Shown in pieces: positions 51,535-60,808 of a stretch of DNA of 64,000 bases; position 1 is the first letter of the stretch; every line of letters starts with the position of its first letter. Source of the DNA: CAYHGX01 sp964356355 (lineage in GTDB: Bacteria > Patescibacteriota > Gracilibacteria > UBA1369 > LOWO2-01-FULL-3). Position numbers and translations under genes: made by a program. The stretch is taken from NCBI GenBank assembly GCA_964356355.1, contig CAYHGX010000006.1, positions 4,653-68,652 of the forward strand, given 5' to 3'. A model generated the notes under the pieces. The model did not search any database. It had not been told where the DNA came from and saw only the letters and a program-made list of their open reading frames with translations.

Positions 51535-53370
51535 TTACTGCCCCGATTCTATCATCTTTGCCTCACGTATTTCAAATTCAATGTTTTCTGGTAAGTTTGG
51601 AATAGTAGGGGACCAGGCAGGCCAGCTATCTATTTCCACCTTATTAACTTCAGGAAGATTTTGAATATAAATTTTCGCCGCCTCAATTTCCTTGCCGGCG
51701 ATGTGGTCTTTGATTTTTTCAAGCAATCGTAAGCCATTTTCTTTATTAGAATCAATCTCATATTCTTCGATACCTTTAATGTTAGCCGTGAGTTTTATTT
51801 TGCCGGTAGCCTCATCCCATTCGAAAATTCTATAATTTGTAGAGGTGTCATTAACTTTTATGAGTTGCTTTTGCGGACTTTTCTTCAGCAATAGCTCGTC
51901 CTCCAAAATCTGTAGCATCTGATTTTTATCATAATAAACGCCACTTACATGCATTTGGCCACTAACATTAAACTCCACAAGTTCCTTGCCCTCTAGGTCT
52001 TCAGGTATGTTTATGATTGCGTCACCCGATTTCACCGCACCATCGCCTTCGAGTAAGATATATTCCGCTGAATTGTCCCCATTCGTACTCTTATCCTTCA
52101 CTGCTTGGCGTAAATCCTTTACTGCATTATTAACAAGTTCTTTGCGCAGTTGATCTTCCGCGGCCTTTAGGTCGTCTTTACTAATAAAAGCTACATAATC
52201 GGTGATTCCACCATTCATTGGTTCACTGCTTTCAGCATAGATTTTGGCCTGGGTTTCTTTCTTTAGGCCAGGTATGAAAAACTTACCTGGAGGAATATTC
52301 CCTCGATCGCCAACCATACTGCCGTAGGCATCAATAGGATCGGCGACTACATAGGCCTTTACCTTACCGGGCCCGGCCGCTGCCGCGGCCGGGACAACTA
52401 TATTCTCAGCCAGTCTAAATACCAGCCCCGCGTCAGTTTGAAAGCGTGTTTTTGCCACTAGCTCCTGGTCGCTTGAGGAATTATTGATCACGGTCAAAAA
52501 TCCAGTAGCGTTAGCCCCGCGTTCAGAAAATTTCTTTCCAGTTGCCGTGAATTTGATCGTTTTCGATACGTTTGTCTCTATATTGTAGGAGGCGATTTCG
52601 TGTGTTGGGTGGGTTTCCAATTCTGCCTTATTTTTTACAGCATCAGCTAAAATAATATTGACCGATTTTTCAATTACATTCGCAGAAGGTGTGAGGTAAA
52701 TAGTTACTCCTGGCAGCGCGATATAAATTACGACCAATAAAATTGTTAGGCTCACTGCAATCAAACCAATCAGTGCATGTCTATTTGGAGCAATAATCGT
52801 TAATTTGGACCTTTCCCTTTTTTGTTCAGCCTGCACGCTGCTACCGGTTTTTAAGTGAGAAGTATTTACGACCTTTTTACTGTTACGTTTTCTTCGTAAA
52901 ATTTCACTGATCGAAATCTTACGCTCTGTCATTCTTGTTGGAGCATCGTCGTCGATGGCATTTACAGAGGCCTTGAGCGGGGTGATTCTCAACTTTTCAT
53001 CAACAGTCTCAATCGAAAAAAGCGCCGGCTTACCTTTGTCATCAGCTTTATTATAAACCGGAATTCCAATTTGCTGAGCCAGATAAACCCCGTTTTTGTC
53101 ATCCGTGATCAAAGACAACTTTTTCCCGTCGTCCTGGGCCTTTCGTTTCAGGATTTTAAGATTAACAACACTCTGAAAAATAATCGCTCTCTTGGGCACC
53201 ACAATATAAATATGGTCGCTCTTTATAGGCTTAATTTTATCGTAAAGAGCTGTTACCTCATCATCAATTTCAGCATAAATAATCCTCTTTTTAGCAACGG
53301 CTTCCGTCTTTTTAGAGATTAATTGATCCTCCTCGTCATGGGTTTCCTCGCTATTTTTTTTTGCAGACAT
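51535..53370 (-). CDS. large single-pass membrane protein of unknown function
   Basis: A 611-residue protein: a cytoplasmic N-terminal domain (about 30-130; DHIYIVVPKRAIIFQSVVNL, then SLITDDKNGVYLAQQIGI), a basic segment, one membrane helix (about 203-228) and an extracellular domain of about 380 residues. I see no enzyme motif. The tight junction with the FtsA-like gene (the two are adjacent with no spacer) implies a shared complex, perhaps in division or pilus assembly. Confidence 0.65.
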   Translation of the reverse strand: MSAKKNSEETHDEEDQLISKKTEAVAKKRIIYAEIDDEVTALYDKIKPIKSDHIYIVVPKRAIIFQSVVNLKILKRKAQDDGKKLSLITDDKNGVYLAQQIGIPVYNKADDKGKPALFSIETVDEKLRITPLKASVNAIDDDAPTRMTERKISISEILRRKRNSKKVVNTSHLKTGSSVQAEQKRERSKLTIIAPNRHALIGLIAVSLTILLVVIYIALPGVTIYLTPSANVIEKSVNIILADAVKNKAELETHPTHEIASYNIETNVSKTIKFTATGKKFSERGANATGFLTVINNSSSDQELVAKTRFQTDAGLVFRLAENIVVPAAAAAGPGKVKAYVVADPIDAYGSMVGDRGNIPPGKFFIPGLKKETQAKIYAESSEPMNGGITDYVAFISKDDLKAAEDQLRKELVNNAVKDLRQAVKDKSTNGDNSAEYILLEGDGAVKSGDAIINIPEDLEGKELVEFNVSGQMHVSGVYYDKNQMLQILEDELLLKKSPQKQLIKVNDTSTNYRIFEWDEATGKIKLTANIKGIEEYEIDSNKENGLRLLEKIKDHIAGKEIEAAKIYIQNLPEVNKVEIDSWPAWSPTIPNLPENIEFEIREAKMIESGQ

Positions 53371-54624
53371 TTACATTTGCATTAAACGAACTACCTTCTT
53401 CAAAACCTTCGAAAGGAGCTGTTCTTCTGTAATATAGCTAATGGCCAAGTTTGCCAAAGCCATTGGCACAATGTCCTGCTGATCATTCAGTACTTTAGTT
53501 TCATCAATAACATTCGTAACCATTTTGGGATTCAAAAAACTAATTTGTGGCTTCTTTGCAAACGGCAGAGATTGTGCCCATTCACGAGTTTCCAGCGCCT
53601 CTTTAATCTCAGGCAAATGTGAACCACCACCAGAAAGCAAAATCTTAGACGGAAGCACATCAACATTTTCGAAAGATTCCAAAGTTAGAACCACGCCAGA
53701 AAGCCACACATCACAATCACTCTTCATCGCCTCACGTACAATCTTGTGTGACTGCCTCTCTAACAGGTCATTACTATATGAAAATTTAATATCCTCGGCC
53801 TCTTGGTATGAAATATTCAACGTCTGAGTGAGGCGCTTAGTGAACGTCCTGCCACCCAGTGTAAACATCTTTGTGCCCTCCACAGCGCCATCTTTCACTA
53901 CTGCAATATCTGTAGTCCCACCTCCCACATCAATGAAAATCGCTCCAAATTGCCCGGCATCCTCCTGGCTCAGACAGCGAGTCAAAGCGTAAGGTTCAGC
54001 TGCAATGGCCAATAGTTCCTTATCAATTTCAGAAGCAATTGTTTGTAACGCACCATAATGGACTAGGGGAGCGAAGGCATTGAAAATTCCCAAAGTCACC
54101 TCTTTGCCCTGAAATCCGATTGGATTTGTAACCTTATAACCGTCAATTCTCACGTCAACAATGGCAGCATTTACTAGTTTTACATCAATTTCACTGTATC
54201 CAGTCTCATGTGCCAATTGTCCTCTCACCATCTCAAAAGCCCTCCACTGTACCTTGTGTACGATATTTTTGAGCTCAGCTAAGTCGATTTTAGTATTCGC
54301 ATCTCTGCGCACATATGAAGTTGTACTCGTTGCACCCTTTACCAATTCCCCCGAAATACCAAGAATCATCTTGCTGGCAGACACTCCCGCCATATTTTCC
54401 GCCTCACGAATAGCACTGTGGCAATTAGCAATTACCGAAGCAATATCAGTTACAACTCCACTTTGCATATCACCCAGTTTTTGACTCTTTCTGCCCACTC
54501 CAAGGACCTTTGCCTTGCTACCTTCAGCCTCGCATATCAAAGCCTTGATATTGTCGGTCCCAATATCGAGAACCAGAAAGTGTGCATCTGTGGGCCTTTT
54601 TTTGATTCTACGGAAAAGTCGCAT
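53371..54624 (-). CDS. FtsA/PilM-like actin-family ATPase
   Basis: A 417-residue actin-fold ATPase. Phosphate 1: LVLDIGTDNIKALI; the SHS2 insert follows (VVTDIASVIANCHSAIREAE, ILGISGELVKG); phosphate 2: FIDVGGGTTDIAVV; adenosine motif ILLSGGGSHLPE. This is the domain order of FtsA, which tethers FtsZ to the membrane; a PilM-type role is the alternative. No ftsZ or pilus genes lie in the window. The C-terminal VLKKVVRLMQM could be the amphipathic membrane-binding helix. Confidence 0.85.
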   Translation of the reverse strand: MRLFRRIKKRPTDAHFLVLDIGTDNIKALICEAEGSKAKVLGVGRKSQKLGDMQSGVVTDIASVIANCHSAIREAENMAGVSASKMILGISGELVKGATSTTSYVRRDANTKIDLAELKNIVHKVQWRAFEMVRGQLAHETGYSEIDVKLVNAAIVDVRIDGYKVTNPIGFQGKEVTLGIFNAFAPLVHYGALQTIASEIDKELLAIAAEPYALTRCLSQEDAGQFGAIFIDVGGGTTDIAVVKDGAVEGTKMFTLGGRTFTKRLTQTLNISYQEAEDIKFSYSNDLLERQSHKIVREAMKSDCDVWLSGVVLTLESFENVDVLPSKILLSGGGSHLPEIKEALETREWAQSLPFAKKPQISFLNPKMVTNVIDETKVLNDQQDIVPMALANLAISYITEEQLLSKVLKKVVRLMQM

Positions 54625-54681
54625 GTCTAATTTATAGCTTTGAAAATATACGCAAAATTATCCTTGCTGGCAATGGCCAAC

Positions 54682-55764
54682 TTAGCTCTTTTTAAACCAA
54701 TCACTATTGCTCTCAAAAACTACCTGGTTTTTGGATTTTTCACGAGCTCTCGCAAGTCCCAGTTCAATTAATCCATCGACAAGTTGCTCATAGCTAAGCC
54801 CATAAGCCTGCATCATTTTTGGATACATACTGATCGAGGTGAATCCGGGTAGGGTATTGATCTCATTTAAAAACACCGCTCCACTATCTTTATCGATAAA
54901 GCTGTCCACACGCGCCAGTCCACAGCAGTCCAAAGCTTTAAATCCCTTTACTGAAATCTCCTGTATTTTCTTCGCCAGGTCTACATCGATATTTGCTGGA
55001 ATCTCAGTAGTGGAAACGCCGTTCACATATTTATCGTTAAAATCATAAAATTCCCCTCCCACGATTACTTCACCCACTGGACTAGCCACTACCTCATCAT
55101 TACCCATAATTGCACACTCAATTTCCCGCACATTCAAAGCCTTTTCTACTAGAATTCTCATGTCAAATCGCGCCGCCAATTCAATGGCCTCTATCAGTCC
55201 TTCCGGAGTTTTTGCCTTGGATACACCCACCGAGGACCCCATGTTCGCCGGCTTCACAAAACAGGGCAGCCCAAAACTATTTTCAATTTCTGCTAAAATA
55301 TTCTCCCGCTCTTTTTCCCATCTGCCACGTGTAAAGCCCACATAAGGAACCACTGGGATCCCGGCCGCCTCCCACACCGCTTTGGCGATTAGCTTGTCCA
55401 TCGCGCCCGCACTGGCCACCACATTGCAGCCCACATACGGCACTTGGATCATTTCGAATAGGCCCTGAATGGTGCCATCTTCGCCATACGGTCCATGCAA
55501 AACTGGAAAGAAAATATCGATATTTTTGTGTTTCGCCGGATCCATGCCCAAAAGTACCTCTTCCAGTCCCTCAAAATTGTTATCCTTGAATTTTTGTAAA
55601 CAATTCTCACCACGATACCATTTGCCCTCTTTAGTAATTCCAATTTCCACCACCTCATATTTCTCCGCACTCAGCGCCTTTATCACCGACGTAGCCGAAA
55701 CCAAAGAAACTTCATGCTCGCCACTCCTCCCCCCAAACACCACTGCAACTTTTAATTTAGCCAT
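54682..55764 (-). CDS. ddl: D-alanine-D-alanine ligase
   Basis: A 360-residue ATP-grasp ligase making D-Ala-D-Ala for peptidoglycan. Motifs: VVFGGRSGEHEVSLVSA, VLHGPYGEDGTIQGLFE, PCFVKPANMGSSVGVSKA and FLNEINTLPGFTSISMYPKM. It is the ligase step of a cluster that includes alanine racemase (57807) and a VanX-like D,D-dipeptidase (57097). It follows the GH114 gene by 15 nt. Confidence 0.97.
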   Translation of the reverse strand: MAKLKVAVVFGGRSGEHEVSLVSATSVIKALSAEKYEVVEIGITKEGKWYRGENCLQKFKDNNFEGLEEVLLGMDPAKHKNIDIFFPVLHGPYGEDGTIQGLFEMIQVPYVGCNVVASAGAMDKLIAKAVWEAAGIPVVPYVGFTRGRWEKERENILAEIENSFGLPCFVKPANMGSSVGVSKAKTPEGLIEAIELAARFDMRILVEKALNVREIECAIMGNDEVVASPVGEVIVGGEFYDFNDKYVNGVSTTEIPANIDVDLAKKIQEISVKGFKALDCCGLARVDSFIDKDSGAVFLNEINTLPGFTSISMYPKMMQAYGLSYEQLVDGLIELGLARAREKSKNQVVFESNSDWFKKS

Positions 55765-55779
55765 AAAGAAAATTAAGTG

Positions 55780-57075
55780 TTATCTACAAGAATCTCTGCC
55801 ACCATCCAGCTCCATATCCATTTTTAGCCAGTCAAAATTCATCGCATTCGCCTCCTCACAAAAATCCGCCTTTTCTAAATCATATTCAACTCCAAACACT
55901 GCCTTTTTTTTCTCGATGAAGGGCAAAAGGGCATCGCACTCCTCATATTCAAAACATTGTTCATTAACCGCGAAGTCAAAGTAGTCTACAAGCTCAGCTA
56001 CTTGATCCAAGTCGTTTTTTAGCCCTACGCTCAAACCCAATGACCTTGCCAATCCCGCCAAAAATTTATTGTAATCGAGTTGGTGCTTAGAGGTAATTTT
56101 GAACCCTGAATCGTTTTGATATGCATCCAGATTATCCAGTTCAACTCCGTCACAACCTTTCTCTTTAGCCAAAGAGAGCCTGTTTAACATCACCGGAATT
56201 AACAAGTCGGTAAAACGGATGTCTAGCCATTTTTCATCCGGCCAATCTTCCAGTGGCTTGCCTTTTATGACTTCGGCAAATTGGTCGCTATCCTCCCTCC
56301 AGTCCTCATAAGTTCCCGCGCTAAAGTAGCAGATCACCTTAATATCTCTTTCGTGCAATTTTTCTATAGTTTCCTTCGGTGTATCAAAAAGATCCAGATC
56401 ATAAACTTCAACATCATATGACAAGTCCAGCTCGTCATTTAACTGCCACTGCCATGAAGTTCCAGGTTGTGGTCTCCACCAATTCTGTAACAATGAAGCC
56501 AGGATCTGGGCCATCTCACCACGCTTCAGACTTTGATCCGGTCCTTGTACACTGTCCGAAACCGCCCCTATTCCATACAGAAAGTTACTATAATATTTAT
56601 ACCAAGGATCGGGCTCTCCCAGGTCTTCAACCATTCCTGCTAAGTCTTCAAGATCCCGTGCCAAAGTTTTTACAACTATCTTGGCCGCCTCCGCAAAATT
56701 GATATTTTGCTCCGGCTTAAAATTTCCATCAGGATATCCATTCACTACACCCGCATTTCGAAGTACGCAAATGTATCCATAATACCAAGTGCCCTTACTG
56801 ATATCCGGTAAGTTTCCTGCCAAATCACACTTTTCAATCGCGGCATGAGAAAAACTCGACCCTGCAATGATTTTACTAAACTCCGCCCTATTTATTAGAT
56901 TGTCAGGCTTAAAAGTGCCATCAGCGTAGCCATTTATAATTTTCTGTTCACTTAAATATTGAATCGCCTCGCTCGCAGGCTCGCTCGGCCCAACATCCGA
57001 AAATGCCAAGCACTCTGCACTGAAGGTCACCAGCAAAACCAAAGAACCAAACAATGAAAGCTTTTTGTTAATCAT
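55780..57075 (-). CDS. SLH-domain protein with GH114 (endo-alpha-1,4-polygalactosaminidase-like) domain
   Basis: A 431-residue secreted protein: signal peptide to about residue 24, three SLH repeats (about 25-65, 85-130, 140-195; INGYADGTFKPDNLINRAEF and VNGYPDGNFKPEQNINFAE), then a GH114 TIM-barrel (about 205-431) with SWQWQLNDELDL, VICYFSAGTYEDW, GCDGVELDNLDAY and GLKNDL. SLH repeats bind cell-wall polymers; GH114 enzymes cleave galactosaminogalactan-type polymers. Either it remodels the cell's own coat or attacks a partner's. It lies between ddl and the VanX-like gene. Confidence 0.88.
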   Translation of the reverse strand: MINKKLSLFGSLVLLVTFSAECLAFSDVGPSEPASEAIQYLSEQKIINGYADGTFKPDNLINRAEFSKIIAGSSFSHAAIEKCDLAGNLPDISKGTWYYGYICVLRNAGVVNGYPDGNFKPEQNINFAEAAKIVVKTLARDLEDLAGMVEDLGEPDPWYKYYSNFLYGIGAVSDSVQGPDQSLKRGEMAQILASLLQNWWRPQPGTSWQWQLNDELDLSYDVEVYDLDLFDTPKETIEKLHERDIKVICYFSAGTYEDWREDSDQFAEVIKGKPLEDWPDEKWLDIRFTDLLIPVMLNRLSLAKEKGCDGVELDNLDAYQNDSGFKITSKHQLDYNKFLAGLARSLGLSVGLKNDLDQVAELVDYFDFAVNEQCFEYEECDALLPFIEKKKAVFGVEYDLEKADFCEEANAMNFDWLKMDMELDGGRDSCR

Positions 57076-57096
57076 ATTTTTTTATTATTCAAATTC

Positions 57097-57780
57097 TCAC
57101 TTTTCCATACTACCATAAATTGCATGATCTGCACCCTGAGAAGCCGCCCACATCTGGTCGCCATAACTGAAATGCCACCACTCTTCAGGGTAATTCACAA
57201 ACCCGGCCGCCTCCATCGCCTTAACTAGCGTCATTCGGTTTTCATCGGCCATTTTCGCCGCACTATCTGGCTGATTATAGAAAAAATAATGCAACCCCGC
57301 CCGCTCGCTAAACTCATCAAAGGGCGTGCCCATATTTACCTCCTGGCCATTTTCATCTACCAACGTTAAGTCCACCGCACCGCCGGTATTGTGTGGGGCG
57401 GGGGCCGCAGGATCTACGCTTGCCCTTGAAACAAATTTTTCAGTAGCCTCGATAAGTTTTTTATTGTCCCAGCCTGGGTGAGCCCGAAAAAGATCGCTCC
57501 AATAATTGTGATAAATGATTTGCTGCGTGTTGTAAGTTCTAAAACCGTCCCAGATTTTAAAGTTCCACCTCTCACAGCCCGGAATTTTATTGAGCGCCGT
57601 TTTTGCCTCTCTCAGTTTTGCTAAAACACCACTTCTAAGCTTGATTTCCGGCGCTTCCGCGATGCTCATTTTGTAGTATCTCGGGTCCAATACAAATTCC
57701 CGCGGATCCAATATCTCCAGAGGCTCCCCACACTCCTTGATTTCTTTTCCACGCGCCCCCGGTTGATCCAAGATTCCCAT
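57097..57780 (-). CDS. VanX-type D-alanyl-D-alanine dipeptidase
   Basis: A 227-residue M15D zinc peptidase. Zinc ligands: His and Asp in PHNTGGAVDLTL, and the final His in EWWHFSYGDQMWA with its Glu as base; the upstream arginine is in DGFRTYN. It hydrolyses D-Ala-D-Ala. In vancomycin-resistant bacteria VanX works with VanA and VanH, which are absent here, so a recycling role (like DdpX) is likelier. The ATG at 57780 was preferred to a TTG five codons earlier. Confidence 0.9.
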   Translation of the reverse strand: MGILDQPGARGKEIKECGEPLEILDPREFVLDPRYYKMSIAEAPEIKLRSGVLAKLREAKTALNKIPGCERWNFKIWDGFRTYNTQQIIYHNYWSDLFRAHPGWDNKKLIEATEKFVSRASVDPAAPAPHNTGGAVDLTLVDENGQEVNMGTPFDEFSERAGLHYFFYNQPDSAAKMADENRMTLVKAMEAAGFVNYPEEWWHFSYGDQMWAASQGADHAIYGSMEK

Positions 57781-57806
57781 AAAAACGATTACCAATAATT
57801 ATTTTC

Positions 57807-58943
57807 CTAAACCACCACCCTCGGAATTCGCTCATTCACTCGTGTTGTTACCTCATAATTGATAGTGCCGGCCCAAGCTGCAAACTGCTCCGCACTTATC
57901 TCTTCGGTGGCCGGCCCCTTAACGCTCTTCCCAATCAGCACCACCTCGTCCTCCAGCCTCGCCTCCGGAATATCCGTTACCTCTACCATAATAATATTCA
58001 TGCAAATTCTTCCACGAATTGGTGCCCTTTTCCCATGGATCAAAACGTAACCATTGCTCACTCCGCGGTCATATCCGTCATAATATCCCACCGGTAAAAT
58101 CGCCAATCGAGTTTCGTGGCTCGCCCTGTAGGTACAGCCATAGCCAATATATTCGCCTGCGGAAATTGTTTTGATTTGTGCAATCCGCGTCTTCCAAGTA
58201 AAGGCCGGCATTAGCTCAAACCCCTCTCCCCGTTCTTTCAAATAGCTGACGTAGGTCTCATTGGATGGCCACATGCCATAGCTCGCAATTCCAGCTCGCA
58301 CCATCTCGAAATGAGTTTTCTGAAACAAAATAGTGGCCGCTGAATTCGCGCAGTGACGAAGTTTAATTTGAAATCCCGCCTCTGCTAAAATCCTCCCGGC
58401 CTCCTCAAACCGCATAAGTTGATGCTCCGCATAGGCGTGATCGGTAGTGTCTTCAATGTTGGCAAAGTGAGTTGATAATCCCTCTATCTCAATGTTGGGA
58501 TAAATGGCGATTTTCTTAGCAAAATCCACCAAGTCCTCTAGCAAAACTCCCTGTCGATTGTTTCCAGTTTCCACCTTTATATGCACCTTCACCGGAACTC
58601 CATTTTTCCCGAGCCTTTCAATAGTTGCCTCATCATAAACCACCAATCGTAGGTCCAGCTTTGCAGCCTCCTCCAGGTCGTTCATTGGTACATATCCCAA
58701 TATGTAAATAGGGGAGTCCACTCCACTTTCGCGCAATTTCATCGCCTCATACAACGCATTTACACAAAGCCAATCGGCCCCGTTATTTAGGAAAACTTTC
58801 CCCGCTTCCACTAATCCATGACCGTAGGCGTTTGCCTTTACACAAGGGCTGAGCAAAACCTCTGGACCAACAAGCCCACGAAACTGCCTCATGTTATTAG
58901 CTAATGCCTCTTCGGAGATTTCTACCCAAATTAGATTCTGCAT
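57807..58943 (-). CDS. alr: alanine racemase
   Basis: A 378-residue fold-III PLP racemase producing D-alanine. The PLP lysine is in SPCVKANAYGHG, the catalytic tyrosine is in GYGCTYRAS, and CMNIIMVEVTD and NYEVTTRVNERIPR close the C-terminal domain. The ATG at 58943 gives the normal N-terminus (MQNLIWVEISEEAL); a GTG lies three codons upstream within repeat R3. Grouped with the VanX-like, GH114 and ddl genes. Confidence 0.95.
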   Translation of the reverse strand: MQNLIWVEISEEALANNMRQFRGLVGPEVLLSPCVKANAYGHGLVEAGKVFLNNGADWLCVNALYEAMKLRESGVDSPIYILGYVPMNDLEEAAKLDLRLVVYDEATIERLGKNGVPVKVHIKVETGNNRQGVLLEDLVDFAKKIAIYPNIEIEGLSTHFANIEDTTDHAYAEHQLMRFEEAGRILAEAGFQIKLRHCANSAATILFQKTHFEMVRAGIASYGMWPSNETYVSYLKERGEGFELMPAFTWKTRIAQIKTISAGEYIGYGCTYRASHETRLAILPVGYYDGYDRGVSNGYVLIHGKRAPIRGRICMNIIMVEVTDIPEARLEDEVVLIGKSVKGPATEEISAEQFAAWAGTINYEVTTRVNERIPRVVV

Positions 58944-58947
58944 AGCA

Positions 58948-59006
58948 AGCACAAAGTGCTAATTAATAAGTGCATGTAACGAGTGCCGTAGGCCGAGAGG
59001 AATGCT
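58948..59006 (-). repeat. dispersed hairpin repeat R3, between alr and ATP-grasp gene
   Basis: AGCACAAAGTGCT, a short spacer, then AAGTGCATGTAACGAGTGCC and GGCCGAGAGGAATGCT, aligned with R1 over its full length with a shorter first hairpin. It fills the 67-bp gap between the genes. Confidence 0.65.
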
Positions 59007-59010
59007 CCAT

Positions 59011-60057
59011 TTACTTGAGTAGATACTTGGCATCCTTGGGATCAAAGCTCTCCTTATGAAAATACGCATCCAAAATGGCCAGCGCAACGTTTCTTTTTTG
59101 GCCGTGCATGAAATGGTTGTGGGCCCACATACAAGGTGCATTTATCTCTATCATAGCGGCGTTTCTGCCAACCATGCCCCTTTCAGGATCAACGCAAATC
59201 ATATCTACGGCAAAAGTTTTCATCTTCATCAAGTCTGCGATTAGCTCCACTAAGTCATAAAAATCTCTATGAACTTTTTCCGTAACATCGATAGGTTCTC
59301 CGCCCACACCGATGTTTGCAATCTTTCTCAATTTCACATTCCGACCCTCCTCGAGCACGCTTTTCAAATTCAACTCCTGATCCTTAAGAAAGCTCTCCAC
59401 CTCTTCATCTAAAATAATCAACGCCGCTTTGGACAATTTTGCCTTTTGTTTGTTTTTAGCAGCTACTAGCTGCAAAATAGTGCTTCTTCCGTCTCCAACC
59501 ACATTCGCCGGAACTCTCACGCAGGCCGCAAACAGCTTTCCGCCCACCGCCTGAATTCTTAAATCACTACCCTCTGCAAAATCCTGAATCACCACGCCCT
59601 TTTTAGCATATTTTGGGAGCATCACCTGACAAATTTTATCTGCCAGATCCTGATCATCAACAATATAAACATCTTTCCCCAAACCACGGTTTTCTGGCTT
59701 TACCACAAACTTTTTCCCATCAAAATTTTCATTTACTACACGGGAAAATTCCTCACACGTTTTTACCATAAAAGTCTTAGGCATTTTTACTCCAAACTTT
59801 TTTAACAACTCATACGTCAGAAACTTGCGCTTGGTAATGTACTTTGCAGGTGCTGAAATATCTCCGTAAATATTAGTCCCCAGAATCATCATTCTCCGGC
59901 CGCTCGCTCCGCTCGCGGCCCCCTCAGTCCTCTCCGTAATAAACGTAATCTGTCTGTTTTTTCCGGCCTCTTTCACGGCAGTGGACACGCCAAATCCCTG
60001 TTTCCGGGCCTCGTCCACTAAATATTTGAAACAAATATAACCTTTTTTCGATTGCAT
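59011..60057 (-). CDS. ATP-grasp ligase (cyanophycin/glutathione synthetase-like)
   Basis: A 348-residue ATP-grasp enzyme. Lid and metal motifs: KKFVVKPENRGLGKDVYIV, VIQDFAEGSDLRIQAVGGKL, ANVVGDGRSTI (the block seen in cyanophycin synthetase and GshAB) and IEINAPCMW. It probably joins an amino acid to a carboxylate; the partner is unknown. The upstream half of a cyanophycin synthetase is missing, so it is not that enzyme. Residues EGAASGASGRR come from a GC palindrome of the hairpin-repeat family (59898-59920). Clustered with cell-wall genes, so a peptidoglycan cross-bridge role is one guess. Confidence 0.8.
   Translation of the reverse strand: MQSKKGYICFKYLVDEARKQGFGVSTAVKEAGKNRQITFITERTEGAASGASGRRMMILGTNIYGDISAPAKYITKRKFLTYELLKKFGVKMPKTFMVKTCEEFSRVVNENFDGKKFVVKPENRGLGKDVYIVDDQDLADKICQVMLPKYAKKGVVIQDFAEGSDLRIQAVGGKLFAACVRVPANVVGDGRSTILQLVAAKNKQKAKLSKAALIILDEEVESFLKDQELNLKSVLEEGRNVKLRKIANIGVGGEPIDVTEKVHRDFYDLVELIADLMKMKTFAVDMICVDPERGMVGRNAAMIEINAPCMWAHNHFMHGQKRNVALAILDAYFHKESFDPKDAKYLLK
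59898..59920 (-). repeat. GC palindrome in ATP-grasp gene
   Basis: GGCCGC..GCGGCC with inner GCTCGCTCCGCTC. It shares the CGGAGCGAG core with R1 and is translated as an in-frame GAASGASGR insert. Confidence 0.45.
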
Positions 60058-60123
60058 TTGTATATTTACGATTTTCCTTTCATATACTATAATGAGAACT
60101 CAAAAACAATAACAACAACCTAA

Positions 60124-60807
60124 ATGTTCAACGATCGAAATTACCAAGTTGCACCAGTGCGCACCTCTCTTGAGCCCACCTTTCTGGGCAAGGTTTTAAC
60201 TTTTTTCGCTCTTGCGGTTCTTGTCTCTGCAGGCGGCACCTATTTCTCCGCTAATTATCTCTTTCAATATTTTGCCGTCACACCGGCACTGATGTACATC
60301 GTATTTGCTGCTGAACTTATTTTAGTTTTCACCTCACGAATGTGGAGCACGCGCCATCCGCTAAATCGGATCATGTTTGTTGCCTTCGCCTTTATCAGCG
60401 GAATTACGCTTGGTCCAATTGTGGCTATGCTCACTGCCAGCGCCGCAGGAATGGCCCTGCTCACCAAAGCTCTGCTAATTACCGGACTAATGTTTTCGGC
60501 CGCAGCACTCTTCGGCTGGTCCACGAAAATGGACCTCAGCGGTATGCGGGGATTTTTAACGTTCGCCCTTATTGGAATGATCGTTATGGGAATCGTTGGT
60601 ATCTTTATCCCATGGAGCAACACCACTGAAATCTTTTACTCCGGAGCCGGAATTCTGCTTTTTTCTGGCTTTGTCATTTATGACATCAATAAATTGCACA
60701 CATATCCGGAGGATAGGTACATCGATGCCGCCCTTTCACTTTATCTCGACATTTTCAACCTTTTCATTTACATTCTGCGCCTACTTGGAGCACTTGATCG
60801 AAAATAA
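60124..60807 (+). CDS. Bax inhibitor-1/YccA family membrane protein
   Basis: A 227-residue protein with seven hydrophobic segments typical of BI-1 (TMBIM) proteins: GKVLTFFALAVLVSAGG, FISGITLGPIVA, GWSTKMDLSGM and SGFVIYDINKLH with the final DAALSLYLDIFNLFIYILRL. Bacterial members are implicated in proton or calcium leak and membrane-protein quality control. First gene of a co-directional run to the end of the window. Confidence 0.92.
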   Translation: MFNDRNYQVAPVRTSLEPTFLGKVLTFFALAVLVSAGGTYFSANYLFQYFAVTPALMYIVFAAELILVFTSRMWSTRHPLNRIMFVAFAFISGITLGPIVAMLTASAAGMALLTKALLITGLMFSAAALFGWSTKMDLSGMRGFLTFALIGMIVMGIVGIFIPWSNTTEIFYSGAGILLFSGFVIYDINKLHTYPEDRYIDAALSLYLDIFNLFIYILRLLGALDRK

Positions 60808-60808
60808 C

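Noticed and set aside
60596..60808. 71-codon N-terminal extension of yceD
   Set aside because: It overlaps the Bax1-I gene in another frame and does not resemble DUF177; ATG 60809 follows 1 nt after the upstream stop.
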